NCBI RefSeq assembly: GCF_004803855.2
Contig: NZ_CP012552.1
Location: 1,426,001-1,490,000 of the forward strand
Reading direction: 5' to 3'
DNA length: 64,000 nucleotides
Origin: Campylobacter sp. RM16192
GTDB lineage: Bacteria > Campylobacterota > Campylobacteria > Campylobacterales > Campylobacteraceae
Positions within the stretch are counted from its first letter, which is position 1. Each line of letters opens with the position of its first letter. The notes under the pieces were generated by a model that saw only the letters and a list, made by a program, of their open reading frames with translations, searched no databases and was not told the DNA's origin. Both the position numbers and the translations under genes were made by a program. Shown one piece after another: positions 1 through 19,443 of this stretch.

Positions 1-801
1 AGCTTCAATACGCACAATATCGCAAAAACAACAGCCAAAAGCGAACTTGGAAATATAGGCAAAATTTTAGCTTTCTTATGGTGCTTTGTAATTTTTTGTT
101 TGGCATTTTTATTTCCTGTTGTCTGGCTTGTTTATTGGAGCATAATGACGATTCAAGATTTCAAGCTAGAATTTATAACCATGGCTGGAAATTCGCTTCT
201 AATGGCTATCATAAGTGCAATTTTAATAACTTTTATTAGCTTCTTTCTAGTATTTTCAACAAGAATTATCAAAAACAATAAGCTAAATACATTCTTGCTA
301 AAAACTACCTCTCTTGGCTATGCACTCCCAGGGGCAAGCATAGGCCTATGCGTGATGATAGTATTCGGATATATAGATAGAAATTTTGGCACTCAATTTT
401 TATCAGCCTCGTTTGTCGTATTGATCTTTGGCTATATTGTAAGATTTTTAGCGACTTCAGTATATGCTGTAGAGAGCGGCTATGCAAAAATTCCAAAAAA
501 TATAGATGATGCGAGCTTGCTTCTTAACAAATCCAAATTCACGCTTTTTTTCAAAGTGCACCTTCCTCTGTTAAGGCACTTTTTCTTTCTTTCGTTGATT
601 GTAGTTTTTATAGACATTGTAAAAGAGCTGCCATTAAGCTTGATACTGCGTCCGCTTGGCTTTGAAACTCTTAGTATTAGAGCATTTTTCTATGCCACAG
701 ATGAAAGACTATATGCGGCGGCATTACCATCTTTACTGATAGTTTTGCTATCTTTAGCGGCAGTAATTTGGCTTGAAATAATATCTAGGAAAAAAGCATA
801 A
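1..801 (+). CDS. Iron(III)-type ABC transporter permease, 5'-truncated by window edge
   Basis: Inner-membrane permease of a binding-protein-dependent importer. The frame is open from base 1, so the true start lies upstream; a TTG at 100 is only an internal codon. The visible part has about six hydrophobic segments and an EAA-like cytoplasmic loop (IDDASLLLNKSKF followed by HLPLL), which docks with the ATPase. This resembles the second half of FbpB/CfbpB-type iron permeases. The stop overlaps the start of the downstream ATPase by one base, so the two are cotranscribed. Substrate is inferred from family resemblance; thiamine or another small solute cannot be excluded because the binding protein is outside the window. 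Confidence 0.8.
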   Translation, partial: SFNTHNIAKTTAKSELGNIGKILAFLWCFVIFCLAFLFPVVWLVYWSIMTIQDFKLEFITMAGNSLLMAIISAILITFISFFLVFSTRIIKNNKLNTFLLKTTSLGYALPGASIGLCVMIVFGYIDRNFGTQFLSASFVVLIFGYIVRFLATSVYAVESGYAKIPKNIDDASLLLNKSKFTLFFKVHLPLLRHFFFLSLIVVFIDIVKELPLSLILRPLGFETLSIRAFFYATDERLYAAALPSLLIVLLSLAAVIWLEIISRKKA

Positions 802-1724
802 TGGAAATTTTAAATATTAGAAATTTAAACAAGAAATTTAATAACATAGAAGTTTTGAAACATATAAATTTGACGCTAAAAGAAGGTGAAATTTTAAGTA
901 TTTTGGGCGAAAGTGGATGTGGCAAAAGCACTCTTTTGAGAATTATAGCTGGACTTGAGACAAAAGATAGCGGAGATATAGAGCTTAAAAAAGGTTGTGG
1001 TGTGGCTATGATGTTTCAAAACTATGCTCTTTTTCCACACTTAAATGTCTATAAAAATATAGAATTCGCTCTTTCAAAAATGCCTAAAAATGAACGCGAT
1101 ATAGAGATAAAAAGTCTACTTGAGAAATTTAAAATAAAAGATTTAAAAAATAAGATGTGTGATCAAATTTCAGGAGGACAGGCTCAACGCGTGGCATTTG
1201 CAAGAGCGGTGGCAAACAAAGAGAAGCTTTTATTGCTTGATGAGCCGTTTGCAAACCTAGATCACAATCTCCGCCATACTTTAAGATCCGAATTAAAACA
1301 GATGATCAAACAAAACGGTCTAAGTGCTATTATGGTAACTCACGATAAAGAAGATGCTTTTATGCTAAGTGATAAAATTGCGCTTATTAAAAATGGTATT
1401 ATTTTAGATATTGGCACACCTAAAGAACTCTATTTTCATCCTAGTAATTTCGAGGTGGCAAAATTTTTAGGCGAGATGAACTCTGTGGCAGGATACAATA
1501 TAGAAGTGCTTCCAGATGAATTTAAGCAGTGGCTTAAAAACAAGAGATATATGTTTAGACCAGAACAAATTATAAGCGGCAACAAATTTGAAGCAAATGT
1601 ATTAAGTTACCGATTTTTAGGTGCATTTTATGAGCTTGAATTGGAATTTAAGAATGTAAAATTTAAAAGCATCATAAGCTCAAATATTGAAATAAGTGAT
1701 AAATTTAGCTTTGACCTCAACTAA
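801..1724 (+). CDS. ABC transporter ATP-binding protein (FbpC/CfbpC-like)
   Basis: Energises the permease just upstream. Walker A is GESGCGKS at residues 36-43, followed by a Q-loop (MMFQNYALFPH), the signature ISGGQAQRVAFARA, Walker B LLLLDEPFANLD and the H-loop MVTHDKEDA. At 307 residues it is longer than a bare ATPase domain; the C-terminal 90 residues are a regulatory (TOBE/OB-like) extension seen in the FbpC/PotA/CysA group. It starts with ATG overlapping the permease stop by one base (TAATG). Iron(III) is the likely substrate by analogy with Campylobacter CfbpABC, but this rests on family resemblance only. Confidence 0.85.
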   Translation: MEILNIRNLNKKFNNIEVLKHINLTLKEGEILSILGESGCGKSTLLRIIAGLETKDSGDIELKKGCGVAMMFQNYALFPHLNVYKNIEFALSKMPKNERDIEIKSLLEKFKIKDLKNKMCDQISGGQAQRVAFARAVANKEKLLLLDEPFANLDHNLRHTLRSELKQMIKQNGLSAIMVTHDKEDAFMLSDKIALIKNGIILDIGTPKELYFHPSNFEVAKFLGEMNSVAGYNIEVLPDEFKQWLKNKRYMFRPEQIISGNKFEANVLSYRFLGAFYELELEFKNVKFKSIISSNIEISDKFSFDLN

Positions 1725-1776
1725 AATATTAACTAAATTCTCATAAAATATACAGAATAAAACAAAAGGCTATTTT

Positions 1777-2133
1777 ATGAATAAAATTTCAATATCTGCA
1801 ATACTGCTAACTCTACTTTTATCAGGATGCTCTGATGGCAAACAAGCTAAAGAGATAGTTGATTCCACAAAAGATGCTGCCAACAAAATAATAGAAAAAG
1901 GCTCTAACGCTGCAAAAGATGTCATTGATAAAACCTCAGAAATAAAAGGAAGCACTCAAGATATCATAGGTGCAGTTACTGATAAGGCTATAAAAAGTGC
2001 CGAAGAGATCAAGGATAAAGTAGAGAGCACCATAGACGAGATAAGAAAAGACACTAAAGATATTTTAAACAACATGCTAGAAGAAAACGGTACTAAAGAA
2101 AACCAAAAATCGGAAGAGATTTTTAAGATATAA
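1777..2133 (+). CDS. Small lipoprotein with long amphipathic helix repeats
   Basis: 118 residues. A type II signal peptide ends in the lipobox LLSGC, with Cys18 as the lipidation site, so the protein is anchored to a membrane on the periplasmic side. The rest is charged and lacks aromatic residues. It is built from irregular 11-residue-like units rich in Lys, Asp, Ala and Ile (KDAANKIIEKGSNAAKDVID and similar), predicting a long amphipathic helix or coiled coil like LEA or apolipoprotein-type sequences. An AAGG ribosome site precedes the ATG. It lies 52 bases after the ABC ATPase gene; functional linkage is not shown. Function unknown. Confidence 0.65.
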   Translation: MNKISISAILLTLLLSGCSDGKQAKEIVDSTKDAANKIIEKGSNAAKDVIDKTSEIKGSTQDIIGAVTDKAIKSAEEIKDKVESTIDEIRKDTKDILNNMLEENGTKENQKSEEIFKI

Positions 2134-2139
2134 ATGAGG

Positions 2140-2216
2140 TGGTGTCCCCAGCGAGATTCGAACTCACGGCCTCAAAATTAGGAATTTTGCGCTCTATCCA
2201 GCTGAGCTATGAGGAC
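2140..2216 (-). tRNA. tRNA-Arg (anticodon CCT)
   Basis: A complete cloverleaf folds on the minus strand. The acceptor GTCCTCA pairs with TGGGGAC, the anticodon stem is CAAAA/TTTTG around loop TTCCTAA (anticodon CCT), and the T-arm contains TTCGAAT. Discriminator A and an encoded CCA end are present (2140-2143). Confidence 0.95.
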
Positions 2217-2303
2217 AAAATATAAATTAATGCTATTTAGTATGTGTTATTTTAAATCGACAAAATAGGCTATATAAAAGTATATTTGTCAGTTTATAAA
2301 ATT

Positions 2304-2330
2304 AAAAAAGGGCGAGGAAATCCCGCCCTA
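2304..2330 (-). terminator. Rho-independent terminator after fusA
   Basis: On the minus strand, right after the fusA stop, AGGGCGGG and CCTCGCCCT form a GC-rich hairpin followed by a run of T residues. Confidence 0.8.
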
Positions 2331-2334
2331 AATT

Positions 2335-4413
2335 TTAGCCATTTCTCTTTTTAATGATCTCTTCAGATACGTTCTTAGGAACTTCTTCGTAATGATCAAA
2401 TTCCATAGAGTATGTAGCACGACCTTGAGTTTGGCTTCTTAGGTCTGTTGAGTAACCAAACATCATAGCAAGTGGGCAGAATGCTGTAACGATCTTGTTG
2501 CCACTTCTTTCATCCATTGAGCTAACTTGTCCGCGGCGCTTGTTAAGGTCGCCAATAACATCACCCATATACTCTTCAGGAGTTTCAACTTCAACCTTCA
2601 TCATAGGCTCAAGTATAACCGCACCTGCTTTTCTAGCACCCTCTTTAAAGCCCATTGAAGCAGCAAGTTTAAACGCCATTTCAGAGCTATCCACTTCGTG
2701 GTAGCTACCGTCAAATAGCGTAACTTTAACGTCTTCCACAGGATATCCTGCAAGAACACCGTTTTGAAGCGCCTCTTTACAACCTTTTTCAACAGCCGGA
2801 ATATACTCTTTAGGTACGACACCGCCTTTGATGTCATTAACAAACTCAAATCCAGTGCCTGGCTCAAGTGGCTCAAGACGCAAGAATACGTGTCCGTATT
2901 GACCACGTCCACCTGATTGCTTAGCATATTTGTACTCTTGCTCAACTGTTTTGCGGATAGTTTCGCGGTATGCAACTTGAGGTTGTCCAACCTCTGCATC
3001 AACTTTAAATTCGCGAAGCATACGATCAACGATAATCTCAAGGTGAAGCTCACCCATACCAGAGATGATAGTTTGACCACTCTCTTCATCTGTGCTAACT
3101 CTAAAGCTTGGATCTTCTTGCGCTAGCTTTTGAAGTGCAAGTGCCATCTTCTCTTGATCTGCCTTAGTTTTTGGCTCAACCGCAACAGAGATAACTGGAT
3201 CTGGGAAGTCCATTCTCTCAAGGATTACTTTATCTTTTTCGCTTGACAATGTATCACCTGTTAGAGTCTCTTTCAAGCCTACAACAGCGCCGATCTCGCC
3301 GGCGTGAAGAACTGTGATCTCTTCTCTTTTATTTGAATGCATCTTTAAAAGACGACCGATTCTTTCCTTTTTGCCTTTAGCTGAGTTGTAAGCATAGCTA
3401 CCGCTCTCTAGACTACCACGATAAACACGAACGAAAGTTAGCTGACCGACAAACGGGTCTGTCATGATCTTAAATGCAAGACCGGCAAATTCGCCATCAT
3501 CGGCTGACTCAACTTTTACCTCTGTGCCGTCTTCATACTCGCCTCTGATCGCCTCAACCTCATCTGGAGCCGGAAGATAATCAACGACAGCATCAAGAAG
3601 TGGTTGAACACCTTTATTTTTAAATGATGTTCCGCAAACCATAGGGATAATTGACATTGAAAGACAACCGGCTTTTATACCTTGTTTAATCTCCTCAACG
3701 CTAAGCTCCTCACCGCTAAGGTATTTCTCCATAAGCGCATCATCGGTTTCAGCTGCAGCCTCAACCATTTTCGCACGGTACTCTTCTGCTTTTTCTAGTA
3801 AATCGGCTGGAATTTCTTTCTCTACGAATGTAGTTGGCTTGCTATCATCTTCCCAAACCAAAGCTTTCATAGTTACTAGATCAACTACGCCTTTAAATGT
3901 ATCTTCAGCACCGATTGGAATTTGAATAGGCACCGGGTTTGCTTTTAGGCGGTTTTTGATTTGGCTCTCTACGTTATAGAAATTTGCGCCAACTCTGTCC
4001 ATTTTATTTACATAAACCATTCTTGGAACGCCGTATTTGTTAGCTTGTCTCCAAACTGTTTCAGACTGAGGCTGAACGCCACCAACCGAACAAAATACAG
4101 CAACGGCACCGTCAAGAACACGCATGGAACGCTCAACTTCGATAGTAAAGTCAACGTGGCCCGGAGTGTCAATAAGGTTAATTTGGTGATCTTTCCAGAA
4201 ACAAGTTGTAGCAGCAGAGGTAATTGTAATACCACGCTCTTTTTCTTGTTCCATCCAGTCCATCGTAGCAGCACCATCGTGAACCTCACCAAGTTTATGA
4301 CTCATACCTGTAAAGAACAGAATTCTTTCGCTGGTTGTAGTCTTTCCAGCATCAATGTGAGCCGCGATACCGATGTTTCTAACCATATGTAATGGGGTTT
4401 TTCTATTTGACAT
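2335..4413 (-). CDS. fusA: Translation elongation factor G
   Basis: GTPase that drives ribosomal translocation and helps ribosome recycling. 692 residues, normal length. The P-loop AHIDAGKT is at residues 18-25, with DTPGH and NKMD further along as the G3 and G4 motifs; domains II to V follow without a break. It is the last gene of the rpsL-rpsG-fusA operon, 12 bases after rpsG, and is followed by a strong terminator and then tRNA-Arg. Nothing unusual in sequence or codon use. Confidence 0.98.
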   Translation of the reverse strand: MSNRKTPLHMVRNIGIAAHIDAGKTTTSERILFFTGMSHKLGEVHDGAATMDWMEQEKERGITITSAATTCFWKDHQINLIDTPGHVDFTIEVERSMRVLDGAVAVFCSVGGVQPQSETVWRQANKYGVPRMVYVNKMDRVGANFYNVESQIKNRLKANPVPIQIPIGAEDTFKGVVDLVTMKALVWEDDSKPTTFVEKEIPADLLEKAEEYRAKMVEAAAETDDALMEKYLSGEELSVEEIKQGIKAGCLSMSIIPMVCGTSFKNKGVQPLLDAVVDYLPAPDEVEAIRGEYEDGTEVKVESADDGEFAGLAFKIMTDPFVGQLTFVRVYRGSLESGSYAYNSAKGKKERIGRLLKMHSNKREEITVLHAGEIGAVVGLKETLTGDTLSSEKDKVILERMDFPDPVISVAVEPKTKADQEKMALALQKLAQEDPSFRVSTDEESGQTIISGMGELHLEIIVDRMLREFKVDAEVGQPQVAYRETIRKTVEQEYKYAKQSGGRGQYGHVFLRLEPLEPGTGFEFVNDIKGGVVPKEYIPAVEKGCKEALQNGVLAGYPVEDVKVTLFDGSYHEVDSSEMAFKLAASMGFKEGARKAGAVILEPMMKVEVETPEEYMGDVIGDLNKRRGQVSSMDERSGNKIVTAFCPLAMMFGYSTDLRSQTQGRATYSMEFDHYEEVPKNVSEEIIKKRNG

Positions 4414-4425
4414 AAATATTCCTTA

Positions 4426-4908
<483 letters not shown>

Positions 4909-4971
4909 TCAAATTTTATAAATTTTACTCAAACGCAACTAAATTAAAAGCGCGTCTGCGAACCTAATTTC

Positions 4972-5379
4972 TTATTTCTTTTTTCCCGCTGCAGCAGCTG
5001 CTTGACCAGGTTTAGGACGTTTAGCACCATATTTAGAACGTGAAACTGTTCTTTTTGCAACACCAGCAGTATCAAGCGCACCACGAACTATGTGATATTT
5101 AACACCAGGTAAGTCTTTAACCCTACCGCCGCGAACTAGCACGATGCTGTGCTCTTGCAGGTTGTGACCCTCACCGCCGATATAGCTAATAACTTCAAAG
5201 CCACTGGTTAATCTAACCTTGGCAACTTTTCTCAAAGCAGAGTTTGGTTTTTTCGGAGTTGTTGTGTAAACTCTCGTGCAAACGCCTCTTCTTTGAGGAC
5301 ACTCTTTTAGCGCTGGAGATTTTGATTTTACAATCACTTTCTTGCGCTCTTTTCTGACCAATTGATTTATGGTTGGCAC
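4972..5379 (-). CDS. rpsL: 30S ribosomal protein S12
   Basis: Decoding-centre protein of the small subunit, first gene of the str operon. 135 residues: the conserved core ends near residue 125 and a short Lys/Ala/Pro tail ([11 protein letters not shown]) follows. The streptomycin-related positions are wild-type Lys in TPKKPNS (Lys43) and Lys in GRVKDLPG (Lys88), so no classical resistance change is seen. The intergenic stretch upstream (5380-5576) contains the rpoC terminator and presumably the str promoter. Confidence 0.98.
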   Translation of the reverse strand: MPTINQLVRKERKKVIVKSKSPALKECPQRRGVCTRVYTTTPKKPNSALRKVAKVRLTSGFEVISYIGGEGHNLQEHSIVLVRGGRVKDLPGVKYHIVRGALDTAGVAKRTVSRSKYGAKRPKPGQAAAAAGKKK

Positions 5380-5542
5380 AGTAATTCCTTTCGACTAAAT
5401 TTATTAAAAAGACTTAATTTTATTTAAAAAAAGCTTAATTTAAGGTAAATTTCTAAATTTTTAACTTGTAGGCTGATTGTTAAACTCTTAAAGCAGGAGT
5501 TTTAGTGATATAAATTTTAAATTTTGATTAAAATTTTATAAA

Positions 5543-5569
5543 TTGCCCTGCTGAAATTTAGCAGGGCAA
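5543..5569 (-). terminator. Terminator after rpoC
   Basis: GCCCTGCT (5545-5552) and AGCAGGGC (5560-5567) pair perfectly around a 7-base loop just past the rpoC stop. Both flanks are A/T-rich, so it could also act on the other strand. Confidence 0.8.
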
Positions 5570-5576
5570 AAAATAT

Positions 5577-14277
<8,701 letters not shown>

Positions 14278-14285
14278 TTAAATTT

Positions 14286-14306
14286 AAAGGGGAGCAAATC
14301 CCCTTT
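14286..14306 (-). terminator. Attenuator-like hairpin between rplL and rpoB
   Basis: AAAGGGG (14286-14292) and CCCCTTT (14300-14306) pair around a 7-base loop, 15 bases past the rplL stop and before rpoB. By position it corresponds to the partial terminator known between rplL and rpoB in other bacteria, where it lowers polymerase relative to ribosomal protein output. Confidence 0.7.
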
Positions 14307-14320
14307 CCAGAAATAAATAA

Positions 14321-14695
14321 TTATTTAAGTTCGACTTTAGCGCCAGCTTCTTCAAGCTCTTTTTTAGCTGCTTCAGCTTCAGCTTTGCTAATTCCCTCTT
14401 TAAGTACTGAAGGTGTTTGTTCAACTGCATCTTTAGCCTCTTTAAGACCAAGACCTGTAAGAGCGCGAACAACCTTAATAACGTTGATCTTTTTCTCGCC
14501 ACCGTCAAGTAAAACTACGTTAAATTCAGTTTTCTCTTCAACTTCCGCTGCTGCTGCGCCACCTGCTGCGCCTGCTACCATAACTGGAGCTGCGCTTACT
14601 CCAAATTTTTCTTCGAATTCTTTTACTAATTCACTTAGTTCTAGTACTGAAAGATTAGAGATAAATTCTAATACATCTTCTTTAGTAATTGCCAT
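14321..14695 (-). CDS. rplL: 50S ribosomal protein L7/L12
   Basis: Stalk protein that recruits translational GTPases. 124 residues with an N-terminal dimerisation helix, an Ala/Gly-rich hinge ([17 protein letters not shown]) and the C-terminal factor-binding domain containing [12 protein letters not shown]. It follows rplJ by 20 bases and precedes an attenuator hairpin and rpoB. Confidence 0.98.
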   Translation of the reverse strand: MAITKEDVLEFISNLSVLELSELVKEFEEKFGVSAAPVMVAGAAGGAAAAEVEEKTEFNVVLLDGGEKKINVIKVVRALTGLGLKEAKDAVEQTPSVLKEGISKAEAEAAKKELEEAGAKVELK

Positions 14696-14715
14696 TTTTA
14701 AATTCTCCTAATTTT

Positions 14716-15198
14716 TTATGCTGATTGTTCTTTTTTCTCTTTAAGCGCATTTAGTCCAATTGTGAAATTTTGGATAGGCGCATTCCAAACTTGCAATAAC
14801 ATTGCAATAAGCTCATCACGACTTGGCATTTTAGATAGTGCTTTAACCTTCTCAACACTAGCAACTTCGCCATCAATGTGTGCTGTTTTAATCTTAAATA
14901 GCTCACTGTTAGTCTCTTCAAATTTAGCCGCAACTTTAGTAGCTGAAAGCTGATCGCCCCAAATGAATATATTTGTATCCTTAAGAGCCATGCCATCTTT
15001 ATCGGCATTCTTAAGAGCGATATTTGCAAGAGTATTTTTTATAACTTGAACCTTTACGTTTTGCTCTCTTGCAGCATTTCTTAATACTTCAAGTTTTTTA
15101 ACGTTAAGTCCGCGATAGTCACATACTATAATCGCTTCATTATCTTTAAATTCAGTTTCAAGTTTAGCTATGATTTCAGATTTTTCGCTTCTTGTCAT
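14716..15198 (-). CDS. rplJ: 50S ribosomal protein L10
   Basis: Base of the L7/L12 stalk and, in many bacteria, translational repressor of its own operon. 160 residues, beginning MTRSEKSEI and containing the family segment [19 protein letters not shown] 104-base untranslated stretch upstream separates it from rplA and may hold the autoregulatory leader. Confidence 0.97.
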   Translation of the reverse strand: MTRSEKSEIIAKLETEFKDNEAIIVCDYRGLNVKKLEVLRNAAREQNVKVQVIKNTLANIALKNADKDGMALKDTNIFIWGDQLSATKVAAKFEETNSELFKIKTAHIDGEVASVEKVKALSKMPSRDELIAMLLQVWNAPIQNFTIGLNALKEKKEQSA

Positions 15199-15302
15199 TC
15201 ATTCTCCTTTCCGACCGGTGATTTCAAGCAGAGCGGGTCGTCCAATTAAGTCTATTGACCTCGGCTATCTCCAATCTAAGATATAAATTTATAAAAATTT
15301 AA
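15199..15302 (-). promoter_or_regulatory. Candidate L10 leader between rplA and rplJ
   Basis: A 104-base non-coding stretch lies where L10 autoregulatory leaders occur, and ends in an AAGGAG ribosome site. It is richer in GC than neighbouring spacers, with potential pairing between GACCCGCTC and nearby purine-rich segments. The assignment rests mostly on position; I could not fold it. Confidence 0.35.
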
Positions 15303-16007
15303 TTAACGTAAATCTATTAACTCTTGAGTCTCAAGTGAAACAGATGGACTCATAGTTAGCGATAGTGCTGCAGTTTTAATATATCTACCTTTTGCAGCTA
15401 CTGGTTTATGTTTGTTTATAGCCTTAATGAAAGTTGAGATATTATCATTTAGCTGCTCTTTTGAGAAGCTTACTTTACCAAGACCTGCGTGAATATTTCC
15501 TTGCTTATCGACACGGAAATTCACCTGACCACTCTTCGCATTATTGACAGCTTGCGCAACATCCATTGTAACTGTGCCTGTTTTTGGGTTTGGCATAAGA
15601 CCTTTTGGTCCTAAAATTCTACCAACTTTACCAACTAGACCCATTAAATTTGGCGTAGCTATCAAAACATCAAAATTCATTATGCCTTTTTGTATATCTT
15701 CAATTAGATCGTCGCTTCCTACAATATCTGCACCAGCTGCCTTAGCCTCATCAGCTTTAGCATCTTTGGCAATAACAGCTACACGAACAGTTTTGCCTGT
15801 ACCTGCAGGAAGAACGACAGAGCCTCTAACCATTTGATCAGCGTGTCTTGGATCAACATTAAGTTTAAGTGCTATCTCAACTGTTTCGTCGAATTTTGCA
15901 GAAGCAAGAGTTTTTACAGTATCAATCGCCTCAATTAAAGTATATATTTTATTAGCGTCTACTTTTTTTAGTAATTCGCTAAATCTTTTAGTATTTTTCT
16001 TTGACAT
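15303..16007 (-). CDS. rplA: 50S ribosomal protein L1
   Basis: rRNA-binding protein of the L1 stalk, involved in release of deacylated tRNA. 234 residues, normal length. Family signatures include [20 protein letters not shown] near the N-terminus and the central [21 protein letters not shown]. It follows rplK by 62 bases and precedes the rplJ leader. Confidence 0.98.
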   Translation of the reverse strand: MSKKNTKRFSELLKKVDANKIYTLIEAIDTVKTLASAKFDETVEIALKLNVDPRHADQMVRGSVVLPAGTGKTVRVAVIAKDAKADEAKAAGADIVGSDDLIEDIQKGIMNFDVLIATPNLMGLVGKVGRILGPKGLMPNPKTGTVTMDVAQAVNNAKSGQVNFRVDKQGNIHAGLGKVSFSKEQLNDNISTFIKAINKHKPVAAKGRYIKTAALSLTMSPSVSLETQELIDLR

Positions 16008-16069
16008 TAATTTCTCCGCATTTAAAAGTGCTTCCGCCCATAAATTTTAAATCCTCGGCGGTTTAAGGA

Positions 16070-16495
16070 TTAGTCGATTACTTCAATACCCATAGAACGA
16101 GCTGAACCGGATATAATCTTAGCTGCTTGCTCTTTATCTTTAGTATTCATATCAACGATTTTTTTCTCTACAATCTCTAGGATTTGAGCTTTTGTAAGCT
16201 TTCCTACTTTATTTTTTAGCGGATTGTCCGCACCTTTTGTAATATTTGCAGCCTTTTTTATAAGGTCTGTTGCAGGTGGTTGTTTTGTAATAAATGTAAA
16301 GCTTCTATCGGCATAAACTGTGATAACAACAGGAATGTTATAACCTGCCATATCTTTTGTTCTTTCGTTAAATGCTTTACAAAATTCCATAATATTTACA
16401 CCTTGCTGACCAAGAGCAGGACCAACCGGCGGGCTTGGATTTGCTTTAGCTGCTGCAATTTGTAATTTAATTTCGCCTATAACTTTTTTAGCCAT
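16070..16495 (-). CDS. rplK: 50S ribosomal protein L11
   Basis: GTPase-centre protein bound next to the thiostrepton site. 141 residues. The N-terminal Pro-rich segment ([20 protein letters not shown]) and the C-terminal RNA-binding domain ending [11 protein letters not shown] are intact. It lies 10 bases after nusG. Confidence 0.98.
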   Translation of the reverse strand: MAKKVIGEIKLQIAAAKANPSPPVGPALGQQGVNIMEFCKAFNERTKDMAGYNIPVVITVYADRSFTFITKQPPATDLIKKAANITKGADNPLKNKVGKLTKAQILEIVEKKIVDMNTKDKEQAAKIISGSARSMGIEVID

Positions 16496-16505
16496 AAACC
16501 TCTCC

Positions 16506-17036
16506 TTATACTATCTTCTCAACTTGTGAATATAAAATTTCAACCGGCGTGCTTCTACCGAAAATAGAAACATTTAATCTTAATTTTCCATGTATCATAT
16601 CGTACTCTTCGACTATGCCGGTAAAATTTGCAAAAGGTCCTTCTGTTATACGAACGCTTTCACCGTTTTCAAATGAAATTTTAGGTTTAGGCGCTCCACG
16701 TTTTTGGACTTTTTCCAAAATCAAATTTATATCTTTATCGCTTAACGGTGTCGGCTTTTTAGACTCACCTATAAATCTTCCAACTTTTGGCAGAGATTGA
16801 ATCTTATGCCAAAGAGCGGTATCTAGATCAAGGTGTGCAAAAGCATATCCGGGATAAAGACTTCTCTCGTTTATTTTTTTCTTGCCGTTTTTAATCTCTA
16901 TAACGTCTTCAGTCGGGACAACAACCTCTTTTAATTGCTCTTCAATGTTGTGATCTTTGACTAAATTTTCAATAGCTCTCTTAACGCTCATCTCGCTGCC
17001 GGCATAAGTTTGAATCGCATACCATTTATGTGCCAT
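16506..17036 (-). CDS. nusG: Transcription termination/antitermination factor NusG
   Basis: Binds elongating RNA polymerase and couples it to Rho or the ribosome. 176 residues. The NGN domain begins with [12 protein letters not shown] and includes [12 protein letters not shown]. The C-terminal KOW domain begins near [19 protein letters not shown]. It sits between secE and rplK as in most bacteria. Confidence 0.97.
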   Translation of the reverse strand: MAHKWYAIQTYAGSEMSVKRAIENLVKDHNIEEQLKEVVVPTEDVIEIKNGKKKINERSLYPGYAFAHLDLDTALWHKIQSLPKVGRFIGESKKPTPLSDKDINLILEKVQKRGAPKPKISFENGESVRITEGPFANFTGIVEEYDMIHGKLRLNVSIFGRSTPVEILYSQVEKIV

Positions 17037-17051
17037 TGCTTATACCTTAAT

Positions 17052-17231
17052 TTAAATTAACTTTGAAAGAGAGTAAGACATTACTACATCAACAATTGCT
17101 AGAAAAAGTGAAATAACAGCCACAACAGCAAAAACTGTTATAAATGCATTTCTAACTTGCTCTTTCGTAGGGTAAATAACTTTCATTATCTCTGCTCGAG
17201 AGAGTTTAAAATAGTTTATTAGTTTTTCCAT
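17052..17231 (-). CDS. secE: Preprotein translocase subunit SecE
   Basis: Small essential subunit of the SecYEG channel. The start is placed at MEKLINYFKLSRAE (17231), giving 59 residues: an AAAGG site precedes this ATG, while the upstream in-frame Met would extend the protein into the tRNA-Trp spacer. A cytoplasmic amphipathic segment (EIMKVIYPTKEQVRN) is followed by one transmembrane helix, the minimal SecE form. It is followed 15 bases later by nusG. Confidence 0.92.
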   Translation of the reverse strand: MEKLINYFKLSRAEIMKVIYPTKEQVRNAFITVFAVVAVISLFLAIVDVVMSYSLSKLI

Positions 17232-17244
17232 TTTCAACCTTTGA

Positions 17245-17320
17245 TGGCAGGGCAAGAGGGATTCGAACCCCCAACCATTGGATTTGGAATCCAGCGCTCT
17301 ACCGTTGGAGCTATTGCCCT
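17245..17320 (-). tRNA. tRNA-Trp (anticodon CCA)
   Basis: The cloverleaf has acceptor AGGGCAA/TTGCCCT, anticodon loop TTCCAAA and T-loop TTCGAAT. Discriminator G and an encoded CCA are at 17245-17248. It sits between rpmG and secE, the usual place in this phylum. Confidence 0.96.
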
Positions 17321-17338
17321 AATGCGTTAGCCTTTAAT

Positions 17339-17512
17339 TTAGCTCTTTAACTTTACTTCTTTATGAACTGTATGTTTTTTTAATCTTGGACAATATTTTT
17401 TAATCTCTAGCTTTTCAGTGGTTGTCTTGCTATTTTTTGTCGTAGTGTAATTTATATCACCAGACTCAGAACATTTAAGACCTACTTTTACTCTACTATT
17501 ATTTTTTGCCAT
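17339..17512 (-). CDS. rpmG: 50S ribosomal protein L33
   Basis: 57-residue ribosomal protein too short for ordinary gene-length cut-offs. The sequence begins [19 protein letters not shown] and ends [20 protein letters not shown], clear L33. The first zinc half-site reads CSES instead of CxxC, so only single Cys residues remain at positions 14 and 41; this is the zinc-free (C-minus) form. It follows tuf at a short distance and precedes tRNA-Trp. Confidence 0.95.
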   Translation of the reverse strand: MAKNNSRVKVGLKCSESGDINYTTTKNSKTTTEKLEIKKYCPRLKKHTVHKEVKLKS

Positions 17513-17527
17513 AAATTTCCTTTAAAA

Positions 17528-17547
17528 AGCGGAGAAAATTCTCCGCT
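17528..17547 (-). terminator. Terminator after tuf
   Basis: AGCGGAG and CTCCGCT pair perfectly around a 6-base loop, followed on the minus strand by TTTTT. It lies between the tuf stop and rpmG. Confidence 0.85.
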
Positions 17548-17565
17548 AAAAATCAAAATATTAAA

Positions 17566-18765
17566 TTAAGCTAATATTTTAGAAACAACACCTGAACCAA
17601 CTGTTCTACCACCCTCACGGATCGCAAAACGTGTTCCCTCTTCAAGAGCAACAGGTGCTATAAGCTCAACTGTAATTTTTAGGTTGTCACCAGGCATAAC
17701 CATCTCTGTTCCTTCAGGAAGAGCTATAGAGCCTGTAACGTCAGTTGTTCTTACATAAAATTGTGGTCTATAGTTATTAAAGAATGGAGTATGGCGACCA
17801 CCTTCCTCTTTTGTAAGGATATAAACTTCACCCTCAAATTTTGTATGTGGAGTGATTGATTTTGGCTTGCATAGAACCATACCACGCTCAACGTCTTCTT
17901 TTTTAGTACCTCTTAGAAGGACACCAACGTTGTCTCCAGCTTCACCTTGATCCATCTCTTTTCTAAACATCTCAACACCGGTAACCGTTGTTGTTTGAGT
18001 ATCTCTGATACCAACAATCTCGATTGTATCACCAACTTTTACAAGACCTTTTTCAATTCTACCTGTAACAACTGTTCCACGACCAGAAATTGAGAACACG
18101 TCCTCGATTGGCATTAAGAAGTCTTTATCTGTTGCACGAGTTGGAGTTGGGATATAGCTATCAACTGCAGCCATAAGCTCCATAACTTTTGCTGACCACT
18201 CACCCTCTGTACCTGCTTTAGCCTCGTTAAGAGCTTGAAGAGCAGATCCAGCTATAATAGGAGTATCATCACCAGGGAAGTTATATTCGTTTAGAAGCTC
18301 TCTGATTTCCATTTCAACTAGCTCAAGAAGCTCAGCATCATCAACCATGTCAGCTTTGTTCATGAAAACAACAATGTATGGAACACCAACTTGGCGTGAT
18401 AGAAGAATGTGCTCTCTTGTTTGTGGCATTGGGCCATCAGCCGCAGAAACAACTAGAATCGCACCGTCCATTTGTGCGGCACCTGTAATCATGTTTTTAA
18501 CATAGTCGGCGTGGCCTGGGCAGTCTACGTGAGCATAGTGGCGATTTTCTGTCTCATACTCAATGTGTGAAGTTGCAATAGTAATACCGCGCTCTTTCTC
18601 TTCTGGAGCATTATCGATATTATCATAATCTTTAAGCTCAGCAAGACCTTTTCTTGAAAGAACAGCAGAAATCGCAGCTGTCAAAGTTGTTTTACCATGG
18701 TCAACGTGACCGATAGTACCTATATTTACGTGTGGCTTGTTACGTGAAAATTTTTCTTTTGCCAT
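17566..18765 (-). CDS. tuf: Translation elongation factor Tu
   Basis: Delivers aminoacyl-tRNA to the ribosome. 399 residues, normal length. The P-loop GHVDHGKT is at residues 19-26, with DCPGHADY and NKAD following, then the two beta-barrel domains. The only tuf copy in the window, flanked upstream by four tRNA genes (Thr-Tyr-Gly-Thr) as in the classical tufB cluster, and downstream by a terminator and rpmG. Confidence 0.98.
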   Translation of the reverse strand: MAKEKFSRNKPHVNIGTIGHVDHGKTTLTAAISAVLSRKGLAELKDYDNIDNAPEEKERGITIATSHIEYETENRHYAHVDCPGHADYVKNMITGAAQMDGAILVVSAADGPMPQTREHILLSRQVGVPYIVVFMNKADMVDDAELLELVEMEIRELLNEYNFPGDDTPIIAGSALQALNEAKAGTEGEWSAKVMELMAAVDSYIPTPTRATDKDFLMPIEDVFSISGRGTVVTGRIEKGLVKVGDTIEIVGIRDTQTTTVTGVEMFRKEMDQGEAGDNVGVLLRGTKKEDVERGMVLCKPKSITPHTKFEGEVYILTKEEGGRHTPFFNNYRPQFYVRTTDVTGSIALPEGTEMVMPGDNLKITVELIAPVALEEGTRFAIREGGRTVGSGVVSKILA

Positions 18766-18850
18766 ATCTTCCTCCGTAATGATATTTGTTACTTTAAAAT
18801 CAAAAATTCATGCTTGTTTTATAATTTTCTCTATATTTTAGTAAAATCCG

Positions 18851-18925
<75 letters not shown>

Positions 18926-19060
18926 GTTACAAACGCTTGGCAATAGAGAATTTTTCAATAAAACAAACATAAACAACTATATGGAATAAATTTGGCAGAC
19001 TGTATAAATGTATAAAAATTTTACAGCTCCCAGTTTCACTCCAAATCCTTACCCAAATCA

Positions 19061-19137
19061 TGGAGCGGGAAACGGGACTCGAACCCGCGACCCTCAGCTT
19101 GGAAGGCTGATGCTCTAGCCAACTGAGCTACTCCCGC
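19061..19137 (-). tRNA. tRNA-Gly (anticodon TCC)
   Basis: Cloverleaf with acceptor GCGGGAG/TTCCCGC, anticodon stem TCAGC/GCTGA, loop CTTCCAA, T-loop TTCGAGT, discriminator T and encoded CCA. Confidence 0.96.
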
Positions 19138-19145
19138 ACGTAGCA

Positions 19146-19230
<85 letters not shown>

Positions 19231-19285
19231 CTATTTAAACATTAATAAATGCACTTGGTATTTCTGGTCAAACACTGTTACAAAA

Positions 19286-19361
19286 TGGAGCTGGTGAACG
19301 GATTTGAACCGCCGACCTACTGCTTACAAGGCAGTTGCTCTACCAACTGAGCTACACCAGC
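19286..19361 (-). tRNA. tRNA-Thr (anticodon TGT)
   Basis: Cloverleaf with acceptor GCTGGTG paired with the 3' arm, anticodon stem ACTGC/GCAGT, loop CTTGTAA, discriminator T and encoded CCA. First tRNA of the tuf cluster. Confidence 0.96.
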
Positions 19362-19443
19362 ATCTGATTTGTGAAGCCTGAATTATAGCTCATTTTTTTT
19401 CTAAAGTCAAGGATTTTATAAAAATATAGTCATCAAATTTAAA

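Noticed and set aside
2601..3089. Long open frames inside fusA on both strands
   Set aside because: They lie fully inside a conserved gene in other frames and encode low-complexity, basic or Ser-rich peptides.
3961..4392. 143-codon frame opposite fusA
   Set aside because: Shadow of a conserved gene; no ribosome site and no family resemblance.
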